A stretch of 43,116 nt of DNA from Bacteroidales bacterium (lineage in GTDB: Bacteria > Bacteroidota > Bacteroidia > Bacteroidales > UBA932): NCBI GenBank assembly GCA_022653735.1, contig JALCSU010000016.1, forward strand, positions 1-43,116, written 5' to 3'. Below, piece by piece: positions 23,640 through 31,651 of the stretch (position 1 is the stretch's first letter; every line of letters begins with the position of its first letter). The position numbers and the translations under genes were made by a program. Below the pieces are notes generated by a model that did not search any database, had not been told where the DNA came from, and saw nothing but the letters and a program-made list of their open reading frames with translations.

Positions 23640-26600
23640 TTACTCGGATTTCTGACCTCCGAGGAAGGACTCTCTAAGTTTGTATAAGGTTACGCCCTTG
23701 TAGGAGAAGTATTTGGGGCCTTGGATGACTCCAGATTTGCTGTGTTTGTTGCGGGGCATAAACTTGGACGTAAACTGAGCGAGGGTATATTTTTCGCCAG
23801 CGTACTCTACCATGTTATTCTCACATACGGTCACTTCAATTTCGTTATTGTAGACTATTGTGTCGCCTATTTTAACCCCATAATCCAGAAGGATAAAATC
23901 TCCAAAATCCGGGTCAAGCGTTTCATCTGGATTGAAGAGGGCCGTATTTGCCATAGGCTTAATCATGGATTCAATATATGCTATTTCTTCTCTTTCCAGA
24001 TGATACTTTCTGTACAAGTCACCATCTGTCCATACTTTTGAAAAGTCTTGAACCGGAACAAGAGCAAAAGTCTTGGACGTCACATGTTGTCCCGATTTCG
24101 CCAAGCCATGAAGAAACCTAACAAATTTTGTTGAGAAATAGGTCTGAATATTCTGGCATTTTGTTTTATCGAGTTCTAAATCTGCTCCGACAACAAAGTA
24201 AGACTCTGTTGTGATTTCTCCTGGTGCACAGATAAAGACGTTTAAGTTATCGTCACTCAACTCGGTGCCGATGTTGTTGGCCGAAGGAATGAGAACTTTC
24301 CACTTATCGATCCACTCTGGGTGAACTTTAATGAGGTTACGCTCAACATATCCGACACATAGTCCTTTGCCATAGCATAATACGGGCTTATTAAGAACAT
24401 CAGGGGTTTCTTTGTATTGTGTGTCTCTGGTGAAATCAGTTGGTAGGCCGAATGGTTTACGAGGAGAGACGTGTTTCGACATTGGCTCAAACCCATCAGA
24501 TTTTACTTTTCCAATGATGGAAAGAGATTCGTAACCCCGAATAAACGTGTCAATACCCTCCATTTTCAAGAACCTCATTTTGTCACTTAAGACGACATCA
24601 CGGCCATGTGTGACAACTCTTGTTTTGTTAATCTGATTGTTGTAAGATTCGCTCCAAAGGAAATAACACAATCCGCCACGAATATTTGTACTTGGGAATA
24701 CCGAATCGGGATATAAGAAGTCATCTAATTGCTGAATATGCTTGTCTTTAAGCATAGAATCCCTGAAATCATCAAGACCCTTTCCTCCGCTATACCAACG
24801 GGAAGGCATAATCATGGATATATACTGTGGCGACTGGCGTTTAGCAATATCAACGAAGAGGTTGTATAGAGGCGTGGCGCTTGCACCCGCACCACCATCC
24901 ATTAGCATGTATGGCGGATTTCCAACGATTGCATTAAACTTCATATTAGTCTCAAGCCCATTAATTTTCCAATAATTAATACCGTTGCTTACTTTTGATA
25001 CAAAGAGCTCCGGCTGATTCGTAATTTTGTTGATAAGATCTTCAAAGTATCGAGCATTCACCTTGGCACTGCGGAATCCGCGCAAAGTTCGCTTCGTGAT
25101 ACTCTTAGCCATTTCCGTTTTGCAGATGACAAAAATATGATTCTTGAGGACATCATCCCAGATTTCATTTTGAATTGGAACTGGGACATCCGTTGACAAC
25201 ATGTGTGTATCCCGATATGCTTGCAACTTTTCAGCGAATACACTATAGGCCATATATAAGGGATAGAGACCTGTTTTAGAGTTGATCTCCAGAATTCGGG
25301 TATTGGGATCTTTAAAGACCTTTTCAGTTACCTCTCCATGATTTACATACCTCGGTTTCAACGCTTCGGTTTGCATGTCTTGCTCAAAGAAAACCTGTCC
25401 GCCTATGCAATCTCCAATGTGCATGTTCACCACACGCCAAGGGGTCAAAACTGTCTCTTTATCCGGATTGCGGAAGTATGAAAAAATTCGGGCCACTTCG
25501 CGGGTGCGCTCCATCGGAGCAAGGCGATCTGCAGCACGTACCAGGTCGCGATAGTTTCTACCGACTGCCCTGAACATATCAGGATCGTAAAACGGAGTAA
25601 ATTCCTTAAAGATATCCTTTGTAATACCTCTTGGCATAAACTCCTCCCAAGATTGGTCATCAATGAGATCTGTAAAATTATCGAGCGTGATATCTTGTCC
25701 CTCATTATTGAGTTCTGCCCCATACATGAGCAAAGGGAGTCGAATAGAAATACCGCGTAGTATGGAGATTGCGTTGTCGGCATTCTTCTTTTTTTCCTTT
25801 GCTTCTTCAAGCCGTTCCTTCTCTTCTTCTGATAGTTCTGCCTTCTTTTTCTTTTTTATGCGTTCTAATTCCTGATATTGCTCATTCGTGAGCCCAGTCT
25901 TTGCAATATCTACATCCGTTGATGTATGATTGGCTTTTGTGGCACCGATAATCCCATGCAGCATTTTAAACTTCTCAAGAGCCTCTGCGTCAAGTTTTAG
26001 AAGCATTTCCTGATTATAAAGCCGTGGATCATCGCATCCGTTCTTGGTGACGCGGGTAATGTAAGCCCTCTTGAGCTGCTCAAGCATGGAGTCTACATTG
26101 TAGGACGCCATCTTGGTGCCATTGTAACCGATGACCGGGCAGAAATTCAAGAACTCGCCAAGTTTAACTCGATCGTTCTCACTGGCCGTCTTCTTCGTCT
26201 GTACTTTTGCAGTATCTGCCAACACCTTAAGAGTTCGGTCGGGGGCAAAGTCAAACACATAACAGTTCTCTTTCCTGCGGCCATCATTCGTGGTATATGG
26301 ACTCTGGACGCGGAATATGGTCTGCATGTATGTCTTCGCATCGGTATTGTGGGATCCGGCAAGCATCATAACCGCAGTCCAGGGACGAACGGTAACGCCT
26401 GTGGTTAATTTACCGCAAGAGAGCGTGATTGTCCGGGTGTCTTCTGCGTCATCGCCCATCGCTTTATTAACGAGCTTGAGGGCATCATCGTTCTCGACTT
26501 CCTCATCTCCATCTCCGGCAACGTTTACAATCTCGAACTGACTGAAAATATCGTGAGCCTTCAAAAGAGAGGACAATGCACGAGCCTCTTTGACCCCCGG

Positions 26601-27959
26601 AACCATCCAAAGTGTGTGGCGGAAACTGTTCCGGAATTCCTTTGTAGAGAAGGGGTAATTGCTCTCCGGATCATATTTTACAATGAGGTCAAGGAAATTC
26701 TTCACATTTTCTTCGTGGACAAACTTGCCTTCAGCGCCTTCGGGCATCTCCCGGTGGTCGCGCTCAATGTCGCCTGTCCACGTGCGGAAGAATTCTTTGA
26801 AGTTAAAAGCGGAGTCCTCTATGTCCTCGAATCCGGCCATTGCCTTACCGAGGTCAAAAGTGAATATATTGAGTCGCGGGAGCCCAGCATAAGGGTTGGA
26901 ATCACCGAAGTGATTAATATCCCATTCCTCCTTGGCTTTCTGCTCCATTACGTAGTCCCAAGTGAAAATTTCGTCCTCACTGAAGTCCTCCAGCAGATTG
27001 AAGGGGGTACCGGAAAGATTGAGTACGTGTGTTTTCTCTTTCTGGAGTTTCTTGAGAACGTTCTGACCGAGCTCCGTTTGTGTTCCTTCGTGTGCCTCAT
27101 CAATGATGACCAGATCGTAATCCGCTGCAAGGATATTCCTGTTCTTATTGAATTTGCCACCGACTTCCTGTGCACCGCAAAGGTCTTGCATAGAAGCAAA
27201 CCAGATGTAGTGCTGGTCTGGATTCTTCTTGGCAACGCCCTCCATTATTTCGAATGGCTCTCCTTTGTCGCGTGAGCCATAAGTCCAAGGATCCATCCAG
27301 TTGAATATCTTTCCAAAATCCTCGAACCAACCCTCGTCCACGACAGGGCGGTGCGTTACGATAATGGTGCGATGGAAACGCATCTCCTTCACCACTTGCA
27401 ATGCGGAGAGCGTCTTGCCAAAGCGCATCTTTGCATTCCACAGCATATTCTTGCCGCCATGCTCAAATTTGCTGACAGTCTTTTTAATAGCCTCTTTCTG
27501 CTCCGGACGGAATTCAATCTCGTCGGGAATGTCAGCAAACTTGCCGGGGTTGATAGAATGCCTACCTTCTTTGACAGCTTGGATGGCCTCCTTTGCAACC
27601 TCTACATTACACTCAAACCACTCCCGGCCCTGATGCTTGCTGGAGAAGTCGTGCCGCTTGATTCCAGAACGGAGCAGCACCTCATGGACTTCCTTGTCGT
27701 TGAATGTCTGAATAACGCCTCCCTTGATGGAAACGGTGAGCTCCGTATAGCGCAATGTGTAATCGATTCCAGCAGTCTTTGTGTACTGGTCGATGCGCTT
27801 CTTGGCGGCAGCATTGAGCTCCTTGCTGTTTGGAGCAAGAGTGAGATTAGTGGCCTCATCCAAGGTAGCCTCACCAATCTTTACGAGACCCTTGTGGGCT
27901 TCGTCTCCGATGGTAAAGATGTAGATGAGCTTTGCCTTTAATGTGGAATAATACTGCAT
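23640..27959 (-). CDS. GIY-YIG - SF2 helicase - N6-adenine methyltransferase fusion (Type ISP-like R-M protein)
   Basis: This 1439-aa chain has three visible modules. Residues 1-125 look like a GIY-YIG/T5orf172 nuclease: LIYIFTIGDE, GLVKIGEAT, R55 in KKRIDQYTKTAG, HEVLL, REWFE. Residues about 150-620 are an SF2 helicase: WNAKMRFGKT as motif I, VIIDEAHEG, LSGTPFN, LTTGVTVRPW, IFRVQSP. Residues about 860-1250 are a gamma-type N6-adenine methyltransferase with RILEINSKTGLYPL (motif I, about 890) and GNPPYML (motif IV, about 1013-1016). The remaining C-terminal part may recognise the target. The order nuclease-helicase-methylase-recognition is that of Type ISP enzymes such as LlaGI, but those have an Mrr-type nuclease. 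It lies 3 bp after the methyltransferase-like gene. A Lys/Glu-rich linker (KKKKAELSEEEKERLEEAKEKK pattern, about 715-740) separates modules. Confidence 0.85.
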   Translation of the reverse strand: MQYYSTLKAKLIYIFTIGDEAHKGLVKIGEATLDEATNLTLAPNSKELNAAAKKRIDQYTKTAGIDYTLRYTELTVSIKGGVIQTFNDKEVHEVLLRSGIKRHDFSSKHQGREWFECNVEVAKEAIQAVKEGRHSINPGKFADIPDEIEFRPEQKEAIKKTVSKFEHGGKNMLWNAKMRFGKTLSALQVVKEMRFHRTIIVTHRPVVDEGWFEDFGKIFNWMDPWTYGSRDKGEPFEIMEGVAKKNPDQHYIWFASMQDLCGAQEVGGKFNKNRNILAADYDLVIIDEAHEGTQTELGQNVLKKLQKEKTHVLNLSGTPFNLLEDFSEDEIFTWDYVMEQKAKEEWDINHFGDSNPYAGLPRLNIFTFDLGKAMAGFEDIEDSAFNFKEFFRTWTGDIERDHREMPEGAEGKFVHEENVKNFLDLIVKYDPESNYPFSTKEFRNSFRHTLWMVPGVKEARALSSLLKAHDIFSQFEIVNVAGDGDEEVENDDALKLVNKAMGDDAEDTRTITLSCGKLTTGVTVRPWTAVMMLAGSHNTDAKTYMQTIFRVQSPYTTNDGRRKENCYVFDFAPDRTLKVLADTAKVQTKKTASENDRVKLGEFLNFCPVIGYNGTKMASYNVDSMLEQLKRAYITRVTKNGCDDPRLYNQEMLLKLDAEALEKFKMLHGIIGATKANHTSTDVDIAKTGLTNEQYQELERIKKKKKAELSEEEKERLEEAKEKKKNADNAISILRGISIRLPLLMYGAELNNEGQDITLDNFTDLIDDQSWEEFMPRGITKDIFKEFTPFYDPDMFRAVGRNYRDLVRAADRLAPMERTREVARIFSYFRNPDKETVLTPWRVVNMHIGDCIGGQVFFEQDMQTEALKPRYVNHGEVTEKVFKDPNTRILEINSKTGLYPLYMAYSVFAEKLQAYRDTHMLSTDVPVPIQNEIWDDVLKNHIFVICKTEMAKSITKRTLRGFRSAKVNARYFEDLINKITNQPELFVSKVSNGINYWKINGLETNMKFNAIVGNPPYMLMDGGAGASATPLYNLFVDIAKRQSPQYISMIMPSRWYSGGKGLDDFRDSMLKDKHIQQLDDFLYPDSVFPSTNIRGGLCYFLWSESYNNQINKTRVVTHGRDVVLSDKMRFLKMEGIDTFIRGYESLSIIGKVKSDGFEPMSKHVSPRKPFGLPTDFTRDTQYKETPDVLNKPVLCYGKGLCVGYVERNLIKVHPEWIDKWKVLIPSANNIGTELSDDNLNVFICAPGEITTESYFVVGADLELDKTKCQNIQTYFSTKFVRFLHGLAKSGQHVTSKTFALVPVQDFSKVWTDGDLYRKYHLEREEIAYIESMIKPMANTALFNPDETLDPDFGDFILLDYGVKIGDTIVYNNEIEVTVCENNMVEYAGEKYTLAQFTSKFMPRNKHSKSGVIQGPKYFSYKGVTLYKLRESFLGGQKSE

Positions 27960-27962
27960 GGC

Positions 27963-28955
27963 TTACAGTTTTATCGAATCAATATATCGCTCGGCTTTCC
28001 CTTTCCTCCAATCCATTATTTTGCAATATATGCCGTTGTGTTTCTTGTAATTATCATCTCTACAGCCGGGGCATGGTGTAATGACTTTCTCGCTATCGCC
28101 AAATAGCGATGGGATTTCTTGGACATCATCATGGCAGGTGTTCGGTATGACTCCCTTGAGTCCGTCCATCTGCCAGAAGTTCCAAGAGATTATTTCGGCA
28201 ATCTTGCGCACCATTTCCTTGGTGGGCATTACTCCGAATTTCTCTTTGTAGTTGTCATCAAATGTGTACAGCGCATTCTCTCTTGCAAGAAGGAGATTAT
28301 CTCCTTGCCACTCGTACGCATAGATATTCTGGTAGGCAATAAGAACCCACTCAAACCACTCTTCCGGCGAGGCAGTATTCTCTGCCACAACCCTAAGTTT
28401 ACGATCCAAAAGCCCTATGCGATCGTGGACGGGAATAATCTCCCCTGTAATAGTATCATATCGGCTGATGAGATATGGTGCTTCGCCACAAGTAATCTCA
28501 AGACGGGTGTCGGAAACATAGTCCTGCCACGTGAAACCTTTGGATGTCGGGAATGAAACAGGATCCTTTTTTGTAATCCATCCTTCATCGGTTTCTTCAT
28601 TGAAGGCGTTATTGAATCCAAACCACTCATTATCCACAAGATTGTTCTGGCGATTGCAGATCCATGACGGAGTGAACACTTCGCCTTTATCTCTCGCACG
28701 AGATTGCTGCTCTGCCTTGGTTTTCTTTACACGAGGTTGTACGATGCCACCATTCTCTCCCGTGATGGATTCAATGGATATCTGCGTATTCTCTCTGTAC
28801 GCATCGCCCATAGGCTCATAATTATCTGTTGCCCAGATAATATGGCCATGCTTTTTTCCTTGCTTCGGACGGCTATGGTCAATTAAGAGGAACTCCATCA
28901 AGGCTGGATCGCGCTTGAGGATGTCATTTTCCAATATATCGACTTCGTTACTCAT
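27963..28955 (-). CDS. methyltransferase-like protein with motifs X and I but no visible NPPY motif
   Basis: GEVFTPSWICNRQNNLVD (91-108) is the motif X region typical of gamma-class N6-adenine methyltransferases. RLEITCGEAPYLISRYD (151-167) occupies the position of AdoMet-binding motif I. IYAYEWQGDNLLLARENAL (211-229) resembles the acidic loop/motif III region. I could not find an NPPY/DPPY catalytic motif in the remaining 100 residues. The C-terminus instead carries CPGC...YC, a possible metal knuckle. It begins the ten-gene operon and lies 3 bp before the GIY-YIG/helicase/methyltransferase gene. Possible roles are a non-catalytic specificity or AdoMet-sensing partner, or half of a heterodimeric methylase. 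In databases such proteins are usually just called restriction endonuclease subunit M. Confidence 0.8.
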   Translation of the reverse strand: MSNEVDILENDILKRDPALMEFLLIDHSRPKQGKKHGHIIWATDNYEPMGDAYRENTQISIESITGENGGIVQPRVKKTKAEQQSRARDKGEVFTPSWICNRQNNLVDNEWFGFNNAFNEETDEGWITKKDPVSFPTSKGFTWQDYVSDTRLEITCGEAPYLISRYDTITGEIIPVHDRIGLLDRKLRVVAENTASPEEWFEWVLIAYQNIYAYEWQGDNLLLARENALYTFDDNYKEKFGVMPTKEMVRKIAEIISWNFWQMDGLKGVIPNTCHDDVQEIPSLFGDSEKVITPCPGCRDDNYKKHNGIYCKIMDWRKGKAERYIDSIKL

Positions 28956-29242
28956 TAGTGCCTCTTTCTATGCAGTTATCCACTAGAGAAAACAATACGC
29001 CGTTACTCGACAGTAGGTTTTTCTTTTTCTTCGCGGAATTCTCTCTTGCTTTAACAAACAAATATAGCATTTTAATGCGTTTTAACCTAATAAATTTAAC
29101 AGAATCAGCAACTTCTAACTTCCTGACTATTTGGTAAATAACACAAAAATAATTCTTGACTGTCTCATATTGTGGTACAACCAACATTTATTTTTGTTCC
29201 GAGAAAAGAAATAGGCAACACAACTTTCAAACAATATAACTT
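28956..29242. promoter_or_regulatory. bidirectional promoter region of the ten-gene operon and the divergent hypothetical gene
   Basis: On the minus strand TATATTTG (29059-29066) is the -7 box for the restriction operon, about 104 bp before its first ATG. Just upstream of that box, GCATTTTAATGC (29067-29078) is a small palindrome that could be an operator. On the plus strand TATTTTTG (29189-29196), with TTG at 29170-29172 as a -33 candidate, serves the gene at 29243. A 79-codon minus-strand frame crosses both boxes and is not credible. Confidence 0.55.
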
Positions 29243-30313
29243 ATGAATGAAATTCTCAATTGCCGTTTTCTTACAACGGTACAGACCATGTCCGACGAGG
29301 ACATCACCCCTTCAGAGCTCCAGCAGCAGCTCTCCGAGTTCATCTCTCAGGCAAAGGCCCTGCTCTGCGGCCATGAGCACCTCGAAGTCTCAGACACCTA
29401 CGACAGCCTCGTGATGGCTTTCGACAAGGTGCTGGGTAGGGGGAAAAAAGGTCTGATCGCGGAGGCCGTCAAGGATGCCCGGCACAAGGTCGTCCTCTAC
29501 CAGAACCACAATGAGAAGCGCCTGAGCTACCCAGATCTCTTCCTCTCGGCCCAAGGCTTTCTGGATTACTTCCTCGAAATCCGGATGCTCTTTCCGACCT
29601 ATGAGGATGCCTACGAGATGCTGGAATCGCAAGTGGAACGCATCACCGGAGAGCGCATGTACTCCGAATACTCCTCCTTCCGCATCCAATACCTCCGCTG
29701 GAAAACAAAAAAAACGCTCACCGAAGTGAGCGCATCATTATTCATCCTCTGCAAGGATGTAGCTGGTATTTTTACTGCCTTCCTCGCCTTTGACCAGAAT
29801 GCCTTTTTCTATCAGGTCGTTGATGTCGCGGAGTGCAGTAGGCTGGGAGGTCTTGCAGATCTTGGCCCATTTCGCTGTTGTGAGTTTCCCATCAAAACCA
29901 TCCCACAGCCTGTTCACTACCTTGACCTGACGCTCATTCATGGCAACATCGCGGTGCTCCTGCCAGAACATGGCCTTCTTCACAACTCGCCGGACAACTG
30001 TCTCGCTGTGCTTCATCGCATCCCTCAGGGTCAGGAGGAACCATTCAAGCCAAAGAGTGATGTCCACATCCCCGACTGTCGTCTTCTCCAGCGCCTCATA
30101 GTATTGGTTTTTATTCCTTTGAATTTCACCGGACATGCTGTAATAGCGGTGTGGCATACCATCTGCGCGGGCAAGCAGCATGTCAGTAATGGTTCTTGTC
30201 AATCGACCATTACCATCATCAAAGGGGTGGATGGCAACAAACCACAGATGGGCTATTGCTGCTTTCAAGACCGGATCCGTTTCTTTCTCGTTATTGATCC
30301 AGTCAAGGAATAG
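29243..30313 (+). CDS. hypothetical protein; credible for about the first 157 codons, 3' extension antisense to fic
   Basis: The first 157 codons read as a normal soluble protein (DITPSELQQQLSEFISQAKALL, YDSLVMAFDKVLGRGKKGL, FPTYEDAYEMLESQVERITGERMYSEYSSFRIQYLRW). A -7 box and leader precede it. I do not recognise the family. After codon 157 the frame enters the A8 tract and terminator hairpin of the convergent fic gene and stays open to 30313, entirely antisense to fic. A one-base shorter A tract would end the protein at a TGA at about 29727 (ending RSPK). The run-on part is therefore unlikely to be meaningful, and the real gene is probably about 161 codons. It is divergent from the restriction operon and could regulate it or protect the host; no domain supports either. 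Confidence 0.5.
   Translation: MNEILNCRFLTTVQTMSDEDITPSELQQQLSEFISQAKALLCGHEHLEVSDTYDSLVMAFDKVLGRGKKGLIAEAVKDARHKVVLYQNHNEKRLSYPDLFLSAQGFLDYFLEIRMLFPTYEDAYEMLESQVERITGERMYSEYSSFRIQYLRWKTKKTLTEVSASLFILCKDVAGIFTAFLAFDQNAFFYQVVDVAECSRLGGLADLGPFRCCEFPIKTIPQPVHYLDLTLIHGNIAVLLPEHGLLHNSPDNCLAVLHRIPQGQEEPFKPKSDVHIPDCRLLQRLIVLVFIPLNFTGHAVIAVWHTICAGKQHVSNGSCQSTITIIKGVDGNKPQMGYCCFQDRIRFFLVIDPVKE
29707..29732 (-). terminator. rho-independent terminator of fic (UUCG loop)
   Basis: On the minus strand CGCTCAC-TTCG-GTGAGCG is a perfect 7-bp stem with a stable tetraloop, followed by eight Ts. It lies 5 bp past the fic stop. Confidence 0.9.
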
Positions 30314-30847
30314 GGCCATTTCCCGTGGCACATCGGCAGAGGCTGGAGCTTCATAATGCACTTTTTCTTTCCCCATCGCTCCTGAAATAACCTGCATGGG
30401 TTCCTCGCCTCTGCGCCAAGCTGCTACCGTTATGGGAACAATACCGCTGCGTCCTAACGGGAACAGTGCGGCATGCCAGTTAAACAACCTTTCTTGAGTG
30501 AGTTCCGTAGAATAATTGCGGACTGCATCAATCATTACCTGAACCACACCATCGGTATAATGATCAGGCTCAGGCAGACCCTCGGTAGCAAGGCCCAGAT
30601 GCCTTGCTACGGATGAGCGCACTCTGTCGGGATTGAGCAATACCCCCTCTATCTCGTTGGATCGGATGACATCCTCAGTCATTACGTCAAGGGATGTCTT
30701 CGCCTGTATCTCGAACCCAAGACCACCCATCATCCCGGCAATGCGCCCTTCTAACAGGCGTACTTCCGAAAGAAGGTTTATTATTCTGTCGGTATCCCAG
30801 CGGAACCGGGGCCAATCAGGATATTGCCAGATGTAGTACGGTCTCAT
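29738..30847 (-). CDS. fic: Fic/DOC family protein with DUF4172 N-terminus
   Basis: The complete Fic motif HPFDDGNGRLTR lies at about 206-217, so AMPylation (or a related transfer) from ATP to a protein hydroxyl should be possible. IRSNEIEG at about 61-68 is the inhibitory (S/T)xxxE(G/N) helix, placed before the Fic core as in class II enzymes. IWQYPDWPRFRWD at the start is the DUF4172 signature. A C-terminal winged helix (LTTAKWAKICKTSQPTALRDINDLIEKGIL) could bind DNA. A -7 box at 30866-30873 covers the upstream Met codon, so ATG 30847 is chosen. It is a monocistronic unit with its own terminator. Such Fic proteins act as toxins or regulators; the target here is unknown. Confidence 0.92.
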   Translation of the reverse strand: MRPYYIWQYPDWPRFRWDTDRIINLLSEVRLLEGRIAGMMGGLGFEIQAKTSLDVMTEDVIRSNEIEGVLLNPDRVRSSVARHLGLATEGLPEPDHYTDGVVQVMIDAVRNYSTELTQERLFNWHAALFPLGRSGIVPITVAAWRRGEEPMQVISGAMGKEKVHYEAPASADVPREMALFLDWINNEKETDPVLKAAIAHLWFVAIHPFDDGNGRLTRTITDMLLARADGMPHRYYSMSGEIQRNKNQYYEALEKTTVGDVDITLWLEWFLLTLRDAMKHSETVVRRVVKKAMFWQEHRDVAMNERQVKVVNRLWDGFDGKLTTAKWAKICKTSQPTALRDINDLIEKGILVKGEEGSKNTSYILAEDE

Positions 30848-30865
30848 AACTCGTTCATTTTCCTG

Positions 30866-30873
30866 CAAAAATA
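30866..30873 (-). promoter_or_regulatory. -7 promoter box for fic
   Basis: The minus strand reads TATTTTTG, identical to the boxes at 11678 and 29189. It rules out the start codon at 30868 and leaves a short leader before ATG 30847. Confidence 0.55.
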
Positions 30874-30948
30874 AACAAATGAAGCGAATCGCGCAACTAT
30901 TCGCATCAAAATTTGAAGCGAAAAGAACGCAAATTCACTTCATAAAAC

Positions 30949-30973
30949 AAAAAAACGCTCACCGAAGTGAACG
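30949..30973 (-). terminator. rho-independent terminator of the PPOX gene (UUCG loop)
   Basis: On the minus strand CGTTCAC-TTCG-GTGAGCG (one G-U pair) is followed by seven Ts. It is nearly the same sequence as the fic terminator 1.25 kb away. Confidence 0.88.
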
Positions 30974-30980
30974 CTGTCTA

Positions 30981-31379
30981 TTAGAACTTTATGGTTTCCA
31001 CTGGCTCCATCATCTTGAAGAAGGTGGCAGTAGCATCTGCAAGATAGTACATCACTCCGTTTTCTCCGTTCTCACCGAGGGCGGGTTTCAGTACAGGCAT
31101 CTTCTCGATAAGGGCCTTTTGGGTTTCAGGGCGGTTGTCCTTGACCAGCTTGCACTCGATACGGAGCGTCATTCCCTTGAAGGCACAGATTTCAGCTTTG
31201 GGGTTGGCGGCAATCTGCTTGGTGGCGTTGGTAAGTCCAAAGGCCATGATGTAAATCTTGTTTTCGAAAAGCATCATAGCACCATAAGGACGCACGCGGG
31301 GCTGGTCGCCTTCCACGGTTGCAAGATAGAAGGTTCCTGCATTCTGGAGGAACTCGAATACTTTGTTAATGGACTCCAT
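30981..31379 (-). CDS. pyridoxamine 5'-phosphate oxidase-family flavin-binding protein
   Basis: The 132-aa chain (start ATG 31379, 8 bp after the small regulator gene) shows the split-barrel pattern of the family. Its segments are FLQNAGTFYLATVEGDQPRVRPYGAM, NKIYIMAFGLTNATKQIAANPKAEICAF and LRIECKLV. These residues typically bind FMN or F420-like cofactors at a dimer interface. The ORF could be extended nine residues to 31406, but that would overlap the upstream gene in another frame. Small PPOX proteins of this type are often nitroreductase-like or detoxification enzymes; the substrate is unknown. It forms a two-gene operon with the winged-helix gene and ends in a strong terminator. Confidence 0.85.
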   Translation of the reverse strand: MESINKVFEFLQNAGTFYLATVEGDQPRVRPYGAMMLFENKIYIMAFGLTNATKQIAANPKAEICAFKGMTLRIECKLVKDNRPETQKALIEKMPVLKPALGENGENGVMYYLADATATFFKMMEPVETIKF

Positions 31380-31387
31380 AGGGCAGA

Positions 31388-31561
31388 TTATTTGGCGGGT
31401 TCCCATTTGCAGCGCACCGGGGAGACGATGGCGCCTTCTTTCTTAAGCTCGGCAAAAGCCTTGTCCACTTCTTTGCGGTCGGCATTGAGTGCCTTTGTTA
31501 CATCTCCAGCGGAGACGGGTTTACCAGCTTCGCGCATGGCCTTGAGTACTTGTTCTTTCAT
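31388..31561 (-). CDS. small winged-helix DNA-binding protein (57 aa)
   Basis: ATG at 31561 opens a 57-codon frame with residues KEQVLKAMREAGKPVSAGDV, TKALNADRKEVDKAFAELKK and EGAIVSPVRCKWEPAK, ending TAA at 31388-31390. The helix-turn-helix-wing pattern is clear: helix KEQVLKAMREAG, HTH from SAGDVTKAL to VDKAFAELKK, and a wing with GAIVSPVRCKW. It is preceded by a perfect -7 box (TAAATTTG, 31604-31611) and followed 8 bp later by the PPOX gene. It probably regulates that pair. Confidence 0.82.
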   Translation of the reverse strand: MKEQVLKAMREAGKPVSAGDVTKALNADRKEVDKAFAELKKEGAIVSPVRCKWEPAK

Positions 31562-31603
31562 GTTCGATAATCAATTGGTTATTTGATTGCTTAAAGCAAC
31601 TTA

Positions 31604-31611
31604 CAAATTTA
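31604..31611 (-). promoter_or_regulatory. -7 promoter box for the winged-helix/PPOX operon
   Basis: The minus strand reads TAAATTTG (TAnnTTTG), 42 bp before ATG 31561. Confidence 0.6.
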
Positions 31612-31651
31612 TTGAAATTTTTCTGTAGGGGTGACAATGTCTCCCCAAACT

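Noticed and set aside
28948..29187. Minus-strand 79-codon frame upstream of the methyltransferase-like gene
   Set aside because: It crosses both promoter boxes, is AT-rich with a poly-Lys run, and has no recognisable features.
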